DNA of 64,000 nt from Prauserella alba (GTDB lineage: Bacteria; Actinomycetota; Actinomycetes; Mycobacteriales; Pseudonocardiaceae): contig NZ_JAMTCH010000003.1 of assembly GCF_024171735.1 (NCBI RefSeq), positions 1,902,364 to 1,966,363 of the forward strand, in the 5' to 3' direction. Under the pieces are notes generated by a model. It had not been told where the DNA came from, ran no database searches, and saw only the letters and a list, made by a program, of their open reading frames with translations. Positions 29,336 through 39,245 of this stretch are shown piece by piece. A program made the position numbers and the translations under genes. Numbering within the stretch: the first letter of the stretch is position 1; each line of letters begins with the position of its first letter.

Positions 29336-30124
29336 TCAGGGTAGCGGGCCTCCGGCGGCCATCGCGCAGAGTTTCGTGAATTCGTCGCCGTCGAGGCTGG
29401 CACCGCCGACGAGCGCACCGTCCACGTTCTCACAGGCGACGAGTTCGGCGATGTTGCCCGACTTCACCGAACCACCGTAGAGGACGCGCACCCCGGCGGC
29501 GAGGTCGGCACCGTACTTCTCGGTCAACGCGCTGCGGAGGGCGGCGCACACCTCCTCCGCGTCGGCCGGCGTCGCGACCCGGCCCGTGCCGATCGCCCAC
29601 ACCGGCTCGTACGCCACCACGACGTCGGCCACCTGCTCGGTCTTCAGACCCTTGAGGGCTTCGATGAGCTGGGTGGTCGTGTGGGAGATGTGATCACCGG
29701 CCTCCCGGACCTCAAGGGCCTCGCCGACGCACAGGATCGGCGTCAGGTCGTTCTTCAGCGCAGCTCGCACCTTCTTGCCGACCACCTCGTCGGTCTCGTC
29801 GTGGTGTTCCCGCCGCTCCGAGTGCCCGACCACCACGTAGGTGCAGCCGAGCTTGGCGAGCATCGACGCCGACACCTCGCCGGTGTAGGCACCGGACGCG
29901 TGCTGCGACACGTCCTGGGCCCCGTAGGTGAGCAACAGCTTGTCGCCGTCGACGAGCGTCTGCACGCTGCGGATGTCGGTGAACGGCGGGATGACCGCCA
30001 CGTCGACCTTGGAGTAGTACTTCTCCGGCAAGGAGAAGGCGATCTTCTGCACCAGGGCGATGGCCTCGAGGTGGTTGAGGTTCATCTTCCAGTTGCCGGC
30101 GACGAGCGGCTTGCGCGTCGTCAT
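29336..30124 (-). CDS. tpiA: Triosephosphate isomerase
   Basis: This 262-residue TIM has the N-terminal [10 protein letters not shown] with catalytic Lys, VVVGHSERR with catalytic His, and [13 protein letters not shown] with catalytic Glu, plus the phosphate loop [11 protein letters not shown]. It interconverts dihydroxyacetone phosphate and glyceraldehyde-3-phosphate. ATG 30124 has GGAGGT 7 nt upstream, better than an upstream in-frame codon at 30166. It is third in the gap-pgk-tpiA-secG group. A hairpin lies in the 133-nt pgk-tpiA gap. Confidence 0.98.
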   Translation of the reverse strand: MTTRKPLVAGNWKMNLNHLEAIALVQKIAFSLPEKYYSKVDVAVIPPFTDIRSVQTLVDGDKLLLTYGAQDVSQHASGAYTGEVSASMLAKLGCTYVVVGHSERREHHDETDEVVGKKVRAALKNDLTPILCVGEALEVREAGDHISHTTTQLIEALKGLKTEQVADVVVAYEPVWAIGTGRVATPADAEEVCAALRSALTEKYGADLAAGVRVLYGGSVKSGNIAELVACENVDGALVGGASLDGDEFTKLCAMAAGGPLP

Positions 30125-30187
30125 ACCTGCACCTCCAGGGGTCGATGGGGTGTTGGGGTGGACCACCAGTGGAATGGGGATGCAACC

Positions 30188-30230
30188 GTGCCGAGGGCAC
30201 CGGACCGTGCGGCCACGGCGCCCTCGGCAC
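30188..30230 (-). promoter_or_regulatory. Hairpin in the pgk-tpiA gap
   Basis: GTGCCGAGGGC (30188-30198) pairs perfectly with GCCCTCGGCAC (30220-30230) across a 21-nt loop that may fold further. It could attenuate transcription or protect the mRNA end between pgk and tpiA. It has no T-run. Confidence 0.45.
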
Positions 30231-30257
30231 GCATCAGCATGCGTCGGGTTCCGCGTG

Positions 30258-31463
30258 TCACTCGCTCAGGACGGCCACGCCGGGCAGGTCCTTGCCCTCC
30301 AGGTACTCCAGCGAGGCTCCACCGCCGGTGGAGATGTGCGAGAACCCGTCCTCGGGCAGCCCCAGCAGCCGCACCGCGGCCGCCGAGTCGCCGCCGCCGA
30401 CGACGCTGAAGGCGTCGCCGTCGGCGATGGCCTGCGCGACGCCGCGGGTGCCGCCCGCGAACGGCTCCATCTCGAACACGCCCATCGGGCCGTTCCAGAA
30501 CACCGTCTTCGCCGAGCCGACGGCGTCGGCGAACTGACGCACCGACTCCGGGCCGATGTCGAGACCCATCCAGCCGTCCTCGATCTCGCCGGCCGCCACC
30601 GTACGGGTCGCGGCGTCGGCGGAGAACGCGTCGGCGGCGACCACGTCGACCGGCAGTACGAGCTTGTCGCCCGCCTCGTCCAGCAGCCGCTTGCACACGT
30701 CGACCATCTCGGCTTCCAGCAGCGAGCTGCCCACGCCCTGGCCCTGTGCGGCCAGGAACGTGAAGCACATGCCGCCGCCGACCAGCAGCCGGTCGACCTT
30801 CGGCAGCAGCGCCTCGATGACCGCGAGCTTGTCGGACACCTTCGAGCCGCCGAGCACGACGGCGTACGGCCGCTGCGGGTCGCCGGTCAGCGTGCGCAGC
30901 ACCTCGAGCTCGGACAGCACGAGACCGCCGGCGTAGGCGGGCAGCTCACGGGCGATGTCGTACACGGAGGCCTGTTTGCGGTGCACCACGCCGAAACCGT
31001 CGGAGACGAACGCGGCGTCGGAACCCACCAGCGAGACGAACTCCCGGGCCAAGGCGCCACGCTCGTCGGCGTCCTTGCTCGTCTCCCGTGGGTCGAAGCG
31101 GACGTTCTCCAGCATGGCGACCTGACCGTCGGCCAGACTCGCCGTGACGTCACGGGCCTCGCGCCCGACGACGTCACCGGCCAGCGGGACGTCGCTGCCG
31201 AGCAGCTCGCCCAGCCGCGCGGCGACGGGCCGCAACGAGTACGCGTCGTCGGGCGCACCCTTCGGCCTGCCCAGGTGTGCCGTGACGACCACCCGCGCAC
31301 CCGCCTCGGCGAGGCGGCGGATGGTCGGCAGTGCGGCGCGGACCCGGCCGTCATCGGTGATGGTGGCGCCGTCGAGCGGCACGTTCAGGTCCGACCGGAC
31401 CAGCACGTACCGCCCGGCGACTCCCCCACTGGACAGCAGATCGTCGAGGGACTTGACCGCCAT
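30258..31463 (-). CDS. pgk: Phosphoglycerate kinase
   Basis: This 401-residue kinase has N-terminal [15 protein letters not shown] with substrate-binding Arg/Asp/Asn, [22 protein letters not shown] and the nucleotide-binding [11 protein letters not shown] near the end. It makes ATP from 1,3-bisphosphoglycerate. It starts 3 nt after the gap stop, so the two genes are translated together. No truncation is seen. Confidence 0.98.
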   Translation of the reverse strand: MAVKSLDDLLSSGGVAGRYVLVRSDLNVPLDGATITDDGRVRAALPTIRRLAEAGARVVVTAHLGRPKGAPDDAYSLRPVAARLGELLGSDVPLAGDVVGREARDVTASLADGQVAMLENVRFDPRETSKDADERGALAREFVSLVGSDAAFVSDGFGVVHRKQASVYDIARELPAYAGGLVLSELEVLRTLTGDPQRPYAVVLGGSKVSDKLAVIEALLPKVDRLLVGGGMCFTFLAAQGQGVGSSLLEAEMVDVCKRLLDEAGDKLVLPVDVVAADAFSADAATRTVAAGEIEDGWMGLDIGPESVRQFADAVGSAKTVFWNGPMGVFEMEPFAGGTRGVAQAIADGDAFSVVGGGDSAAAVRLLGLPEDGFSHISTGGGASLEYLEGKDLPGVAVLSE

Positions 31464-31466
31464 GGC

Positions 31467-32543
<1,077 letters not shown>

Positions 32544-32595
32544 CTAGCGTGGCGACCAGGCCATACCCGGATACCCCGTGCGAGACGTCGCGCAC

Positions 32596-32621
32596 CTTGA
32601 ACCTTGCAGAAATCGTTCAAG
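32596..32621. promoter_or_regulatory. Inverted repeat upstream of gap
   Basis: CTTGAAC (32596-32602) and GTTCAAG (32615-32621) form a perfect 7-bp inverted repeat with a 12-nt spacer, ~125 bp upstream of the gap start and ~50 bp past the stop of the HTH_42 gene. It is relatively AT-rich and could be an operator. A regulator is not identified. Confidence 0.4.
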
Positions 32622-32671
32622 ATCGCCCGGGTCACCTCGCCCGGCCACCCCGACGGGACAGAAGTCGCCGT

Positions 32672-33958
32672 TCACGCGCTCAACTCCCGTTCCAGCGGCG
32701 TCCGGAATCGCGGCACGACCACCGCGTCGGGCAGCCGGCCACGCAGCAGCCGCGTGAGCCGTTCGGCCTCGGTGGCCACCAGCGCCGCCCGTTCGGCGCC
32801 GACGTCCTCCAGCAGCCGTGTCACCACCTCACCCCCGGCCGACCCGTCGCCACGCCGGTGGGCCCAGCCGCCGACGATGCGGCCGTCGCACCAGATCGTG
32901 GGGCCGATGTTGCCACTGCGGTCGAACAGCGCCGAGCGGTGCGGCCCGACGAACCAGTCGCGGTCCGTCCACCCCATCGGCGTCGGATCGAGTGCGGGCA
33001 GGAGCGCGGCCCACGGGCGCGGATCGGGTGCGGGTTCGACGTCGTCGGCGGCCACGAACGCGGGCGCGCCGTCGACGTCCACCGTCGCGGCGCCGACGGC
33101 CGACAGCGCGCGGCGGACCTGCGCGGCCGTCCACCCGGTCCACCATCGGATGTCGGCCTCCCGCGCGGGCCCGTAGGCGTGCAGATAGCGGCCCAGCAAC
33201 GCACCGCGCGCCTCCTCCGGGTCGGCCGCCGGGATGCCGCCGGGCAACCAGTCCTCGACCGGCGACCATTCGTACTGCGTCGACAGCCACGATCCGCCCG
33301 GCCTGCCGCGCACGATGCGACCGGCGGCCGCCAGCAGGAAGAGCACGCGGTTGGTGATGTAACCGGTCGATTCGTAGGGCTTGCCCGCCGCCATGACGAT
33401 CTCCGTGCGCAGGCGGGGTTCGTCCTCGGCCAGCTGGGCCGCCCGCGCCGTACCCCGCGCCCGGAGGGCCGCGACGGTGGCCCCCTCGACGTCGGCCAAC
33501 CAGCGTTCGAGGTCCGGCACACCGGTCTGTTCGAGGTGCCGTAACAGCAGCCTCCGCTGCGTGCGTTCGATGTCGACGGCACATCCGGCCTGCACCAGCG
33601 GCGCCACCCCGCGGCCGACGACGAACATCGTGCGGCGCATCCCGAGCATCCGCAGTACCGAACGCTCCTCGTACAACGCGCGATCCACCGCGTCGACGGC
33701 GTCGGCCGTGTCGGCGGCGTCCGCTGCATCGACGGCGTTGATGGCGTCGGTGGCGTCCACCGCGTCGGCGGTGGCGTGACCACCGGTGCCCGGCCCGGCG
33801 AGCCGCGCCGCCGCGGACAGATACACGGTCGCCGGGTCCGTGGCGTGCAGCGCGACCAGGCCGTCGGCCACGGCCGCGACGCTGCCCGCGGGCTCACTCA
33901 GGGCATGCCGCCGCGCCAGGCGGGCCCGCCGCTCGGCCGCGGTCATCGTCGGAGTCAC
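32672..33958 (-). CDS. HTH_42 (AlkZ-like) winged-helix DNA-binding protein
   Basis: This 428-residue protein is of the HTH_42 superfamily, which includes DNA glycosylases such as AlkZ. Typical parts are VADGLVALHATDPATVYLSA, RRTMFVVGR, GYITNRVLFLLAAAGRIVRGR, DIRWWTGWTAAQVRRAL and WFVGPHRSALFDRSGNIGPTIW. AlkZ enzymes use a Q-x-Q pair at this N-terminal position; here it reads H38-A-T40, so glycosylase activity may be changed or absent. Residues ~62-95 are an Asp-Ala repeat insertion. It starts 44 nt after the SMC-like gene on the same strand. GTG 33958 is preceded by TAGACA, a poor -10. No clear Shine-Dalgarno sequence is present. Confidence 0.8.
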   Translation of the reverse strand: MTPTMTAAERRARLARRHALSEPAGSVAAVADGLVALHATDPATVYLSAAARLAGPGTGGHATADAVDATDAINAVDAADAADTADAVDAVDRALYEERSVLRMLGMRRTMFVVGRGVAPLVQAGCAVDIERTQRRLLLRHLEQTGVPDLERWLADVEGATVAALRARGTARAAQLAEDEPRLRTEIVMAAGKPYESTGYITNRVLFLLAAAGRIVRGRPGGSWLSTQYEWSPVEDWLPGGIPAADPEEARGALLGRYLHAYGPAREADIRWWTGWTAAQVRRALSAVGAATVDVDGAPAFVAADDVEPAPDPRPWAALLPALDPTPMGWTDRDWFVGPHRSALFDRSGNIGPTIWCDGRIVGGWAHRRGDGSAGGEVVTRLLEDVGAERAALVATEAERLTRLLRGRLPDAVVVPRFRTPLERELSA

Positions 33959-34002
33959 GGCTCGTGTCTACCAGCAGTCCCCGACGGGAACCGGCCCGCG
34001 GC

Positions 34003-37000
34003 TCAGCCCGCGGCCGACTTCGTGTACACCCGGGTCGAGGTCAGCCGGGCCGTGCCGTCGGGGTCGGGCAACTCGTCCAGTCGGCTGCGCATCGTCGCGT
34101 CGACCGACAGGTACTTGCGGCCCGCACGCAGGTCGGCGTCGTTGCGCAGCCGCACGATCAGCGGGAACTCCGCCAGCGCCCCCGCGTCGAACAGCCCGGT
34201 CGTGTAGACGAGCTGCACGCCCAGTGCGCTCGCCACGGCGCGCTGCAGCTCCAGCAGATAACCCGCCGAGGCCCGGCCGATCGGATTGTCGAGGAACAGC
34301 ACACCCGAGTGCGGATTCCGCATCCGACCGCGGTTGTTGGCGCGCAGCGCCGCGAGGGTGCAGTACAGGATGATCGCCGCGGTGAGCTGCTGACCACCGG
34401 AGAACACGTCGCGGATCTCCGAAACCCGTTGGCGTTCGGTACGCAGGACCGAGTCGGGTTTGAGCATGTCCACGCGGAAGCCCTTCGGCACCGCCGCGCG
34501 CACCCCGCGCAGCAGCAGCGACAGCCCGTCGCGTTTGACGTCCCTGCCGTCGGCGGTCTTGCCCGCGGCAGCCTCGTCGACGACCTCGCCGAGGGCCGTG
34601 GCCAGGTCGGCGTCGTCGAGCTCGGTGAACCGGACGCGGAGGAACTCCTGACCGGACCAGTCGCCGAGACCGTCGGGCAGGCGCGACACCCGCTGCGCCG
34701 AGCGCAGCGTGCGGATCGCGCCCTCGACCATGCTCTGCAGCCGCGTGACGATGCCGGAGCGGTGACGGTCGATCTGCGCGAGGTCGTCCGTGAGCGTCCG
34801 CAGTCGCGGTCGTAGCGCCTCGGCCCACTCCTCGGCGTGCTCGGGCAGGCTGTCGCGGCGAACCGACACGACCTGCTGCCGCACCGGCGTGTCCAGCTGC
34901 TCGAACCGCTTCTCCGTGGCGTACTGGGCCAGCGTGTCGGCGGCGGCCCTCACCCGCGCCGCGGCCTCGTCGACCTGCTGCTGCGCCGCGGTGAGCCGTC
35001 CGGTGAGTTCGGTCGCGCGCGCCTGCGCCTCCTCCACGTCACCGTCGAACGCCCGTGCGGGCTCCCCCGCCGGCACGTACGGCGCGAGCGACTCGGCCAG
35101 CAACCGGAACCCGGACGCGCTCTGCTTCGCGGCGTCGGCCGATGCCTGCGCGGCCGCATGCCGCTGCCGCAGCTCCTCCCACTCCCGCGCGGCGGCCGAC
35201 ACCTCGTCGGCGGCCTCGTCGATGAGCTCACGGCCGTGGTCGACGTCGCGCGGGCGGGTGAGCGTGTCCAGCGGCCCCGACGGCGACGGCAGCTGTTCCA
35301 GTTCCGCCTTCCTGGTGGCGAGCCTGCCGATCACCTCGGTGCGTTCGGCCTCCAGGGTCTCCACGGCCCGCGCCGCGCGCGCCTGCGCAGCGGCGCGGGC
35401 CGACGAGTCCGAGCCGTCGGGCGTGTCGAGGAGTTCGGCCGCGCGGGCGCGCACGTCCTCGTCGAGGTTCTCCAGCGCCGCCCTGGCCGCCGATTCGGCG
35501 GTCTCGGCCTGCTCGAGTTCGGCCCGCAGGTCACCACCCACCTCGACCCGGGCGTAGGCCTCGGCCGCCGACGTGAACGCCCGGCGCAGGGCGTCGACCG
35601 GTTCGCCGGGCACCGGCTCGTCGGCAGCCACCGACCCGCCGCCGGGCACCTCCGCCAGCTCGCCGCGTGCGGTGGTCGCGGTGCGCCGGTGGCCGTCGGC
35701 CGTGCGCCGGTGTTCCGCCACCTGGTCCCGCAGCCGGGCCGCCCGTGCCGCGGCGTCCCCGGCCCGCTGTTCGGCGAGCGAGGCCGCCTCCGTGGCCCGC
35801 TGTGCCTCCTCGGTCCACTGCGCCATCCGGCCCGCCCGGCCGGCGAGCTCGTCGAGGGTGCGCGCAGCGTCCTCCGCACGCCGGGCCTCGGTCCGCAACG
35901 CCGGTATCCGGTCCCGCAGCCCGTCGCGCTTCTCGGTGAGCCGTGCGGCGGTCTGTTCGGCCTCCTCGGCGCCCCGCTCGGCCGTCTCCCGTGCTGTCTC
36001 GGCCTCCTGGGCGCGCTCGGCCAGCACGGCGATGCTTCCGGGCGGGTAGTCCTCGCGCCAGGCGGTGAGCTTCCAGGTCAGCGCGGCGTCCCGGCCGATC
36101 GACTCCTCCAGGTCGGCGAGCCTGCGCTGACGGTCGTGCTGGCGGCGGCTGATGGCCTCGCGTTCCGCGTCGGCGGCGTCCTCGTCGTACATCGCCGGGT
36201 TCGGCGGGACGAGGAACGCGACGCCGGGTGCCTCACCGAGCTCGCGGTCGGCCAACGCCGCGGTCGTGCCGACGGCGATGGCGGCGCCCGGCAGGAGGCG
36301 ATGCTCCGTCAGCACCTCCTGGGCACGGCCGAGCTGCGCCGGGTCGTTGAGCAGCACGCCCGACACCAGCTGCGGAGCCCGCTGCACGGCGCCGGCACGC
36401 GTCGACGCGTCGAGCGTGGACAGATAGCGCCACCCCGACCACGCCGTGATTCCCGCCTGTTCGAGGACCTCGAGCGCGGCCTGCAGCTCCTCGGGCGCGG
36501 GCAACAGGCCGCCCGAGCCGAGTGCGCCCAGCGCGCGTTCGTCCCGCGACTCCTCCATCCGCAGCGTCGTCTGCTCGCGTTCGGCCTCACCGCGTGCCTC
36601 GGCGAGCCGTTCCAGCACCGCCGGCGTGTCGGTCTCCAGCGTGACGGTGTCGGTGCCGAGCAGCTCGGCCAGCCGCGGCTCGGCGGCGAGCGCGTCGGTG
36701 CGGCGATGCGCGCGCGTGAGTTCCTCGGCGGCCCACTGGGCACGGTCGCGCGCACTCGCCGTCTCCCGCTGCGCCTCGTGCGCGGCGGTCTGGGCGGCGC
36801 CGAGCTCCTCGGCCACCCGCTCCAGCTCGGCTTCCCTGCGGGCCAGCTCCGCGGTGGCCTCCTCCCCCTCGGCCACGGCCGTCCGTGCCGCCTCGGCGAC
36901 GTCGGCCCCGTGGCTCACCAGCCCGTCGGCGGTCGCCTGCGCGATCTCCGTCCGCACCTCCTCCAGCCGAGCGGTCAGCCCGTCGGCCTCGGCACGCCGG

Positions 37001-38445
37001 TTCGCGGCCGTCGAGGTGGCCTCGTCCCGTTCCCGCTGTGCGTCCTCTGCCTCGGCCTGCAGGTCCGTGGCCTGCCGGTCGGCCTCGTCGGCCTGCTGCC
37101 CGGCCTCCTGCGCCAACCCGAGCAGCCCCCGCGCCAGCGCCGTCGCCGCGGCGTTCTTCGCCTCCAGCGCGGGCCGCGCCTTCTCCTCCCTGCTGCCGAC
37201 GAGCTCGCGGATGTCGGCGGCCTTCCGGGTGGCGCCCAGGTGCGTCAGCACGGTCCCGGTCTCCCGCCACGCCTCGGCGACGGTCTTCGCCTCCGCGAGT
37301 TCGGCGTCGATGCGTTCGGACTCGGTCTGCGCCTCGTCCCGCAACATCGCGGCGACCTGCCTGCGCAGTTCGGTCAGTACGGCCTGCTTGCGCCGGTGGT
37401 CGCCCTCGGCGAGCCGTTCGGCGTCGGCGACCTCCTGCGCGTGCGCGGTCAGCGTGTCGAGTCGTTCGGCCTCGGCGGCGTTCCTGCCCGCCACGTCACC
37501 GGCGAGCGTCTCGAGCTCCGCGCGGGCTTCGCCGGCGAGTTTCCTCGCCGCGGCCGCGAGCTTCTCCTCGTCGATCAGCGGGGTGAGCGCATCCAGGGCA
37601 CCGGCCACGAAGTCCCGCTCGGTCATCAGCTCGCCGCGCTGGGCGAGATTGTCCGCGTAGGTGACCACGACGTCGGCGAGGTCCTTCGGCTCGTCCTCGG
37701 TGATCACCGCACGCAGCAGGAACTCGACGAACGCCTCGTCGGTGTTGAACGCGAACGCGTCCGCCGCCTCGCCCTCGCCCGCGTTCATGGCGCGCTGATA
37801 GCGGAACAGCTCGGTGTCCAGGCCGAGCTGGTCGAGCCGCTCGGTCCACTCGTGGTGCCTGCGGGTCCAGAACAGCTGCAGTTCCGGCACATCCCCGTGC
37901 AGCGACGTCATCCGGCCGTGGAAACCGGACACGGTCAGCAGTTTGCCCTCGGCGGTCAGCGGCAGTGACTCCAGGCCGACGTCGGCGCCGGGACGGAAGC
38001 AGTACCACGAGTCGACCAGGTTGGCCGGGTCCGACGACGACACGTGGCCGCGCCACTCGGAGACCTTGCCGGTGATCAGCCGCTCGCCGGTCTCGACGTG
38101 CTGCCATTCGAGCACGACGTGCGCGACGTCCTTCGACCCGACGAACTTCTCCAGCACCCGCGTGTTGGTCGTGCCGACGACCTGCCGCCTGCCCGGCAGC
38201 ATGACCGAGAAGATCAGCTTGATCAGCACCGACTTCCCGCCGCCGTTCTCCAGGAACAACACACTCGCCGGTGACGGGCGGCGCGGCGGCCCGGCCTCGG
38301 CGTGGTGGATCCCCGCACCGAACAGCGCGTCCTGCGTCGGCGTGGCCACCACGTCCCCGACGCCGGAGAAGTCCAGCACGACGTCCTGGTACCGCGCGCC
38401 ACTCGGGCCCACCGAGTGCAGGCGCACCCGCGACAGCTCGTACAT
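34003..38445 (-). CDS. SMC-like ATPase of a MukB/MksB/JetC type condensin module
   Basis: This 1480-residue ATPase has a globular N-terminal head with Walker A LENGGGKS (about residues 65-72), then a very long Glu/Arg/Ala-rich coiled coil (roughly residues 240-1300). The C-terminal head has signature FSGGQQ (1348-1353) and Walker B LFLDNP (Asp 1386). The catalytic Glu position after Asp is Asn 1387. Head and coil order is that of MukB/MksB/JetC, which form loop-extruding complexes with a kleisin and a kite protein. ATG 38445 with AGGGGAG just upstream is 8 nt after the preceding gene. Longer in-frame reading to 39390 runs antiphase through that gene and is rejected. The exact family is not assigned. 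Confidence 0.82.
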   Translation of the reverse strand: MYELSRVRLHSVGPSGARYQDVVLDFSGVGDVVATPTQDALFGAGIHHAEAGPPRRPSPASVLFLENGGGKSVLIKLIFSVMLPGRRQVVGTTNTRVLEKFVGSKDVAHVVLEWQHVETGERLITGKVSEWRGHVSSSDPANLVDSWYCFRPGADVGLESLPLTAEGKLLTVSGFHGRMTSLHGDVPELQLFWTRRHHEWTERLDQLGLDTELFRYQRAMNAGEGEAADAFAFNTDEAFVEFLLRAVITEDEPKDLADVVVTYADNLAQRGELMTERDFVAGALDALTPLIDEEKLAAAARKLAGEARAELETLAGDVAGRNAAEAERLDTLTAHAQEVADAERLAEGDHRRKQAVLTELRRQVAAMLRDEAQTESERIDAELAEAKTVAEAWRETGTVLTHLGATRKAADIRELVGSREEKARPALEAKNAAATALARGLLGLAQEAGQQADEADRQATDLQAEAEDAQRERDEATSTAANRRAEADGLTARLEEVRTEIAQATADGLVSHGADVAEAARTAVAEGEEATAELARREAELERVAEELGAAQTAAHEAQRETASARDRAQWAAEELTRAHRRTDALAAEPRLAELLGTDTVTLETDTPAVLERLAEARGEAEREQTTLRMEESRDERALGALGSGGLLPAPEELQAALEVLEQAGITAWSGWRYLSTLDASTRAGAVQRAPQLVSGVLLNDPAQLGRAQEVLTEHRLLPGAAIAVGTTAALADRELGEAPGVAFLVPPNPAMYDEDAADAEREAISRRQHDRQRRLADLEESIGRDAALTWKLTAWREDYPPGSIAVLAERAQEAETARETAERGAEEAEQTAARLTEKRDGLRDRIPALRTEARRAEDAARTLDELAGRAGRMAQWTEEAQRATEAASLAEQRAGDAAARAARLRDQVAEHRRTADGHRRTATTARGELAEVPGGGSVAADEPVPGEPVDALRRAFTSAAEAYARVEVGGDLRAELEQAETAESAARAALENLDEDVRARAAELLDTPDGSDSSARAAAQARAARAVETLEAERTEVIGRLATRKAELEQLPSPSGPLDTLTRPRDVDHGRELIDEAADEVSAAAREWEELRQRHAAAQASADAAKQSASGFRLLAESLAPYVPAGEPARAFDGDVEEAQARATELTGRLTAAQQQVDEAAARVRAAADTLAQYATEKRFEQLDTPVRQQVVSVRRDSLPEHAEEWAEALRPRLRTLTDDLAQIDRHRSGIVTRLQSMVEGAIRTLRSAQRVSRLPDGLGDWSGQEFLRVRFTELDDADLATALGEVVDEAAAGKTADGRDVKRDGLSLLLRGVRAAVPKGFRVDMLKPDSVLRTERQRVSEIRDVFSGGQQLTAAIILYCTLAALRANNRGRMRNPHSGVLFLDNPIGRASAGYLLELQRAVASALGVQLVYTTGLFDAGALAEFPLIVRLRNDADLRAGRKYLSVDATMRSRLDELPDPDGTARLTSTRVYTKSAAG

Positions 38446-38453
38446 CCACTCCC

Positions 38454-39245
38454 CTACAGCGTGTCGGTGGCCGACGCCCTGAGCGTCGAACCGTCCCCCG
38501 GAACCGCGACGACCCCGAGTGCGAGCAGCTCGTCGAACGCGGCGTCGGCCGCCAGCTCGCGCACCTGCACCTGGTAACGCGGTGTCGTCCGGTACGTCCC
38601 GCCCTGCTCGGAACTCACCGCGACGAGGAATCCCTGCTCGGCCAGGAACCGTAGCGCCCGCGTCACCATCCCGCGCGTGGTGTCCGGGGCGAGCCTGCCG
38701 TCCTTGGTCGCCGCGGTGGCGGGCCTGCGCGCGTACGCGCGCCACGCCTGTTCCAGCTCGGGCGCGTCGGCGAGCGGATCGGTGTTCGCCGCGGCCCGTT
38801 CGTCGAGGATCCGGCACGCCTCCCGCACGACCCCGTCCACCTGCTCGACGCTCACCCTGCCGATGTAGGTGTCGTTGGCCAGGTCGTCGGGCCGCGGATA
38901 GCCCAGCGCCGCCGTCGCCAGGTGGATGAGCCCGTGCAGGACCTTCTCCGTGTCGCGCCGTTCCCTGATCTTCGACTGCCGCGCGTAGCTGTCCATCTTG
39001 ATCTCGAAGACCGACTCGTCCGTGGCGGCCAGCACCGCACCGGCCTGTGCGTTCACCTCGAGCACCATCAGGCCCAGCCCGGCGGCCACGGCGTGGGTGA
39101 GCTGTTTGAACGCGCTGTCCTCGCCGTAGCGACGCACCAGGTCGGCGTAGACCACGTCCCGTCCCGGCACGAGCTTGGGCCGCATGCCGAACGCGAGCAG
39201 TCGCGCCGCCGCCTCGGCGTCGGCCGACGCATGTCCCGTGCTCAC
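38454..39245 (-). CDS. Putative kite subunit (MukE/MksE/JetB-like)
   Basis: This 263-residue protein is predicted to be helical with winged-helix-like segments: YADLVRRYGEDSAFKQLTHA, LHGLIHLATAALGYPRPDDL, RVSVEQVDGVVREACRIL, and a C-terminal TRGMVTRALRFLAEQGFLV wing. Size and position between the kleisin-like and SMC-like genes fit MukE/MksE/JetB. The assignment rests mainly on gene order and fold-like features, not on a recognised motif. GTG 39245 overlaps the upstream stop as GTGA (39242-39245), and the stop is 8 nt before the ATPase start, so all three proteins are co-translated. Confidence 0.65.
   Translation of the reverse strand: MSTGHASADAEAAARLLAFGMRPKLVPGRDVVYADLVRRYGEDSAFKQLTHAVAAGLGLMVLEVNAQAGAVLAATDESVFEIKMDSYARQSKIRERRDTEKVLHGLIHLATAALGYPRPDDLANDTYIGRVSVEQVDGVVREACRILDERAAANTDPLADAPELEQAWRAYARRPATAATKDGRLAPDTTRGMVTRALRFLAEQGFLVAVSSEQGGTYRTTPRYQVQVRELAADAAFDELLALGVVAVPGDGSTLRASATDTL

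Noticed and set aside
34837..37968. 1043-codon plus-strand open frame opposite the SMC-like gene
   Set aside because: Shadow frame created by the Ala/Glu/Arg codon bias of the coiled coil on the other strand.
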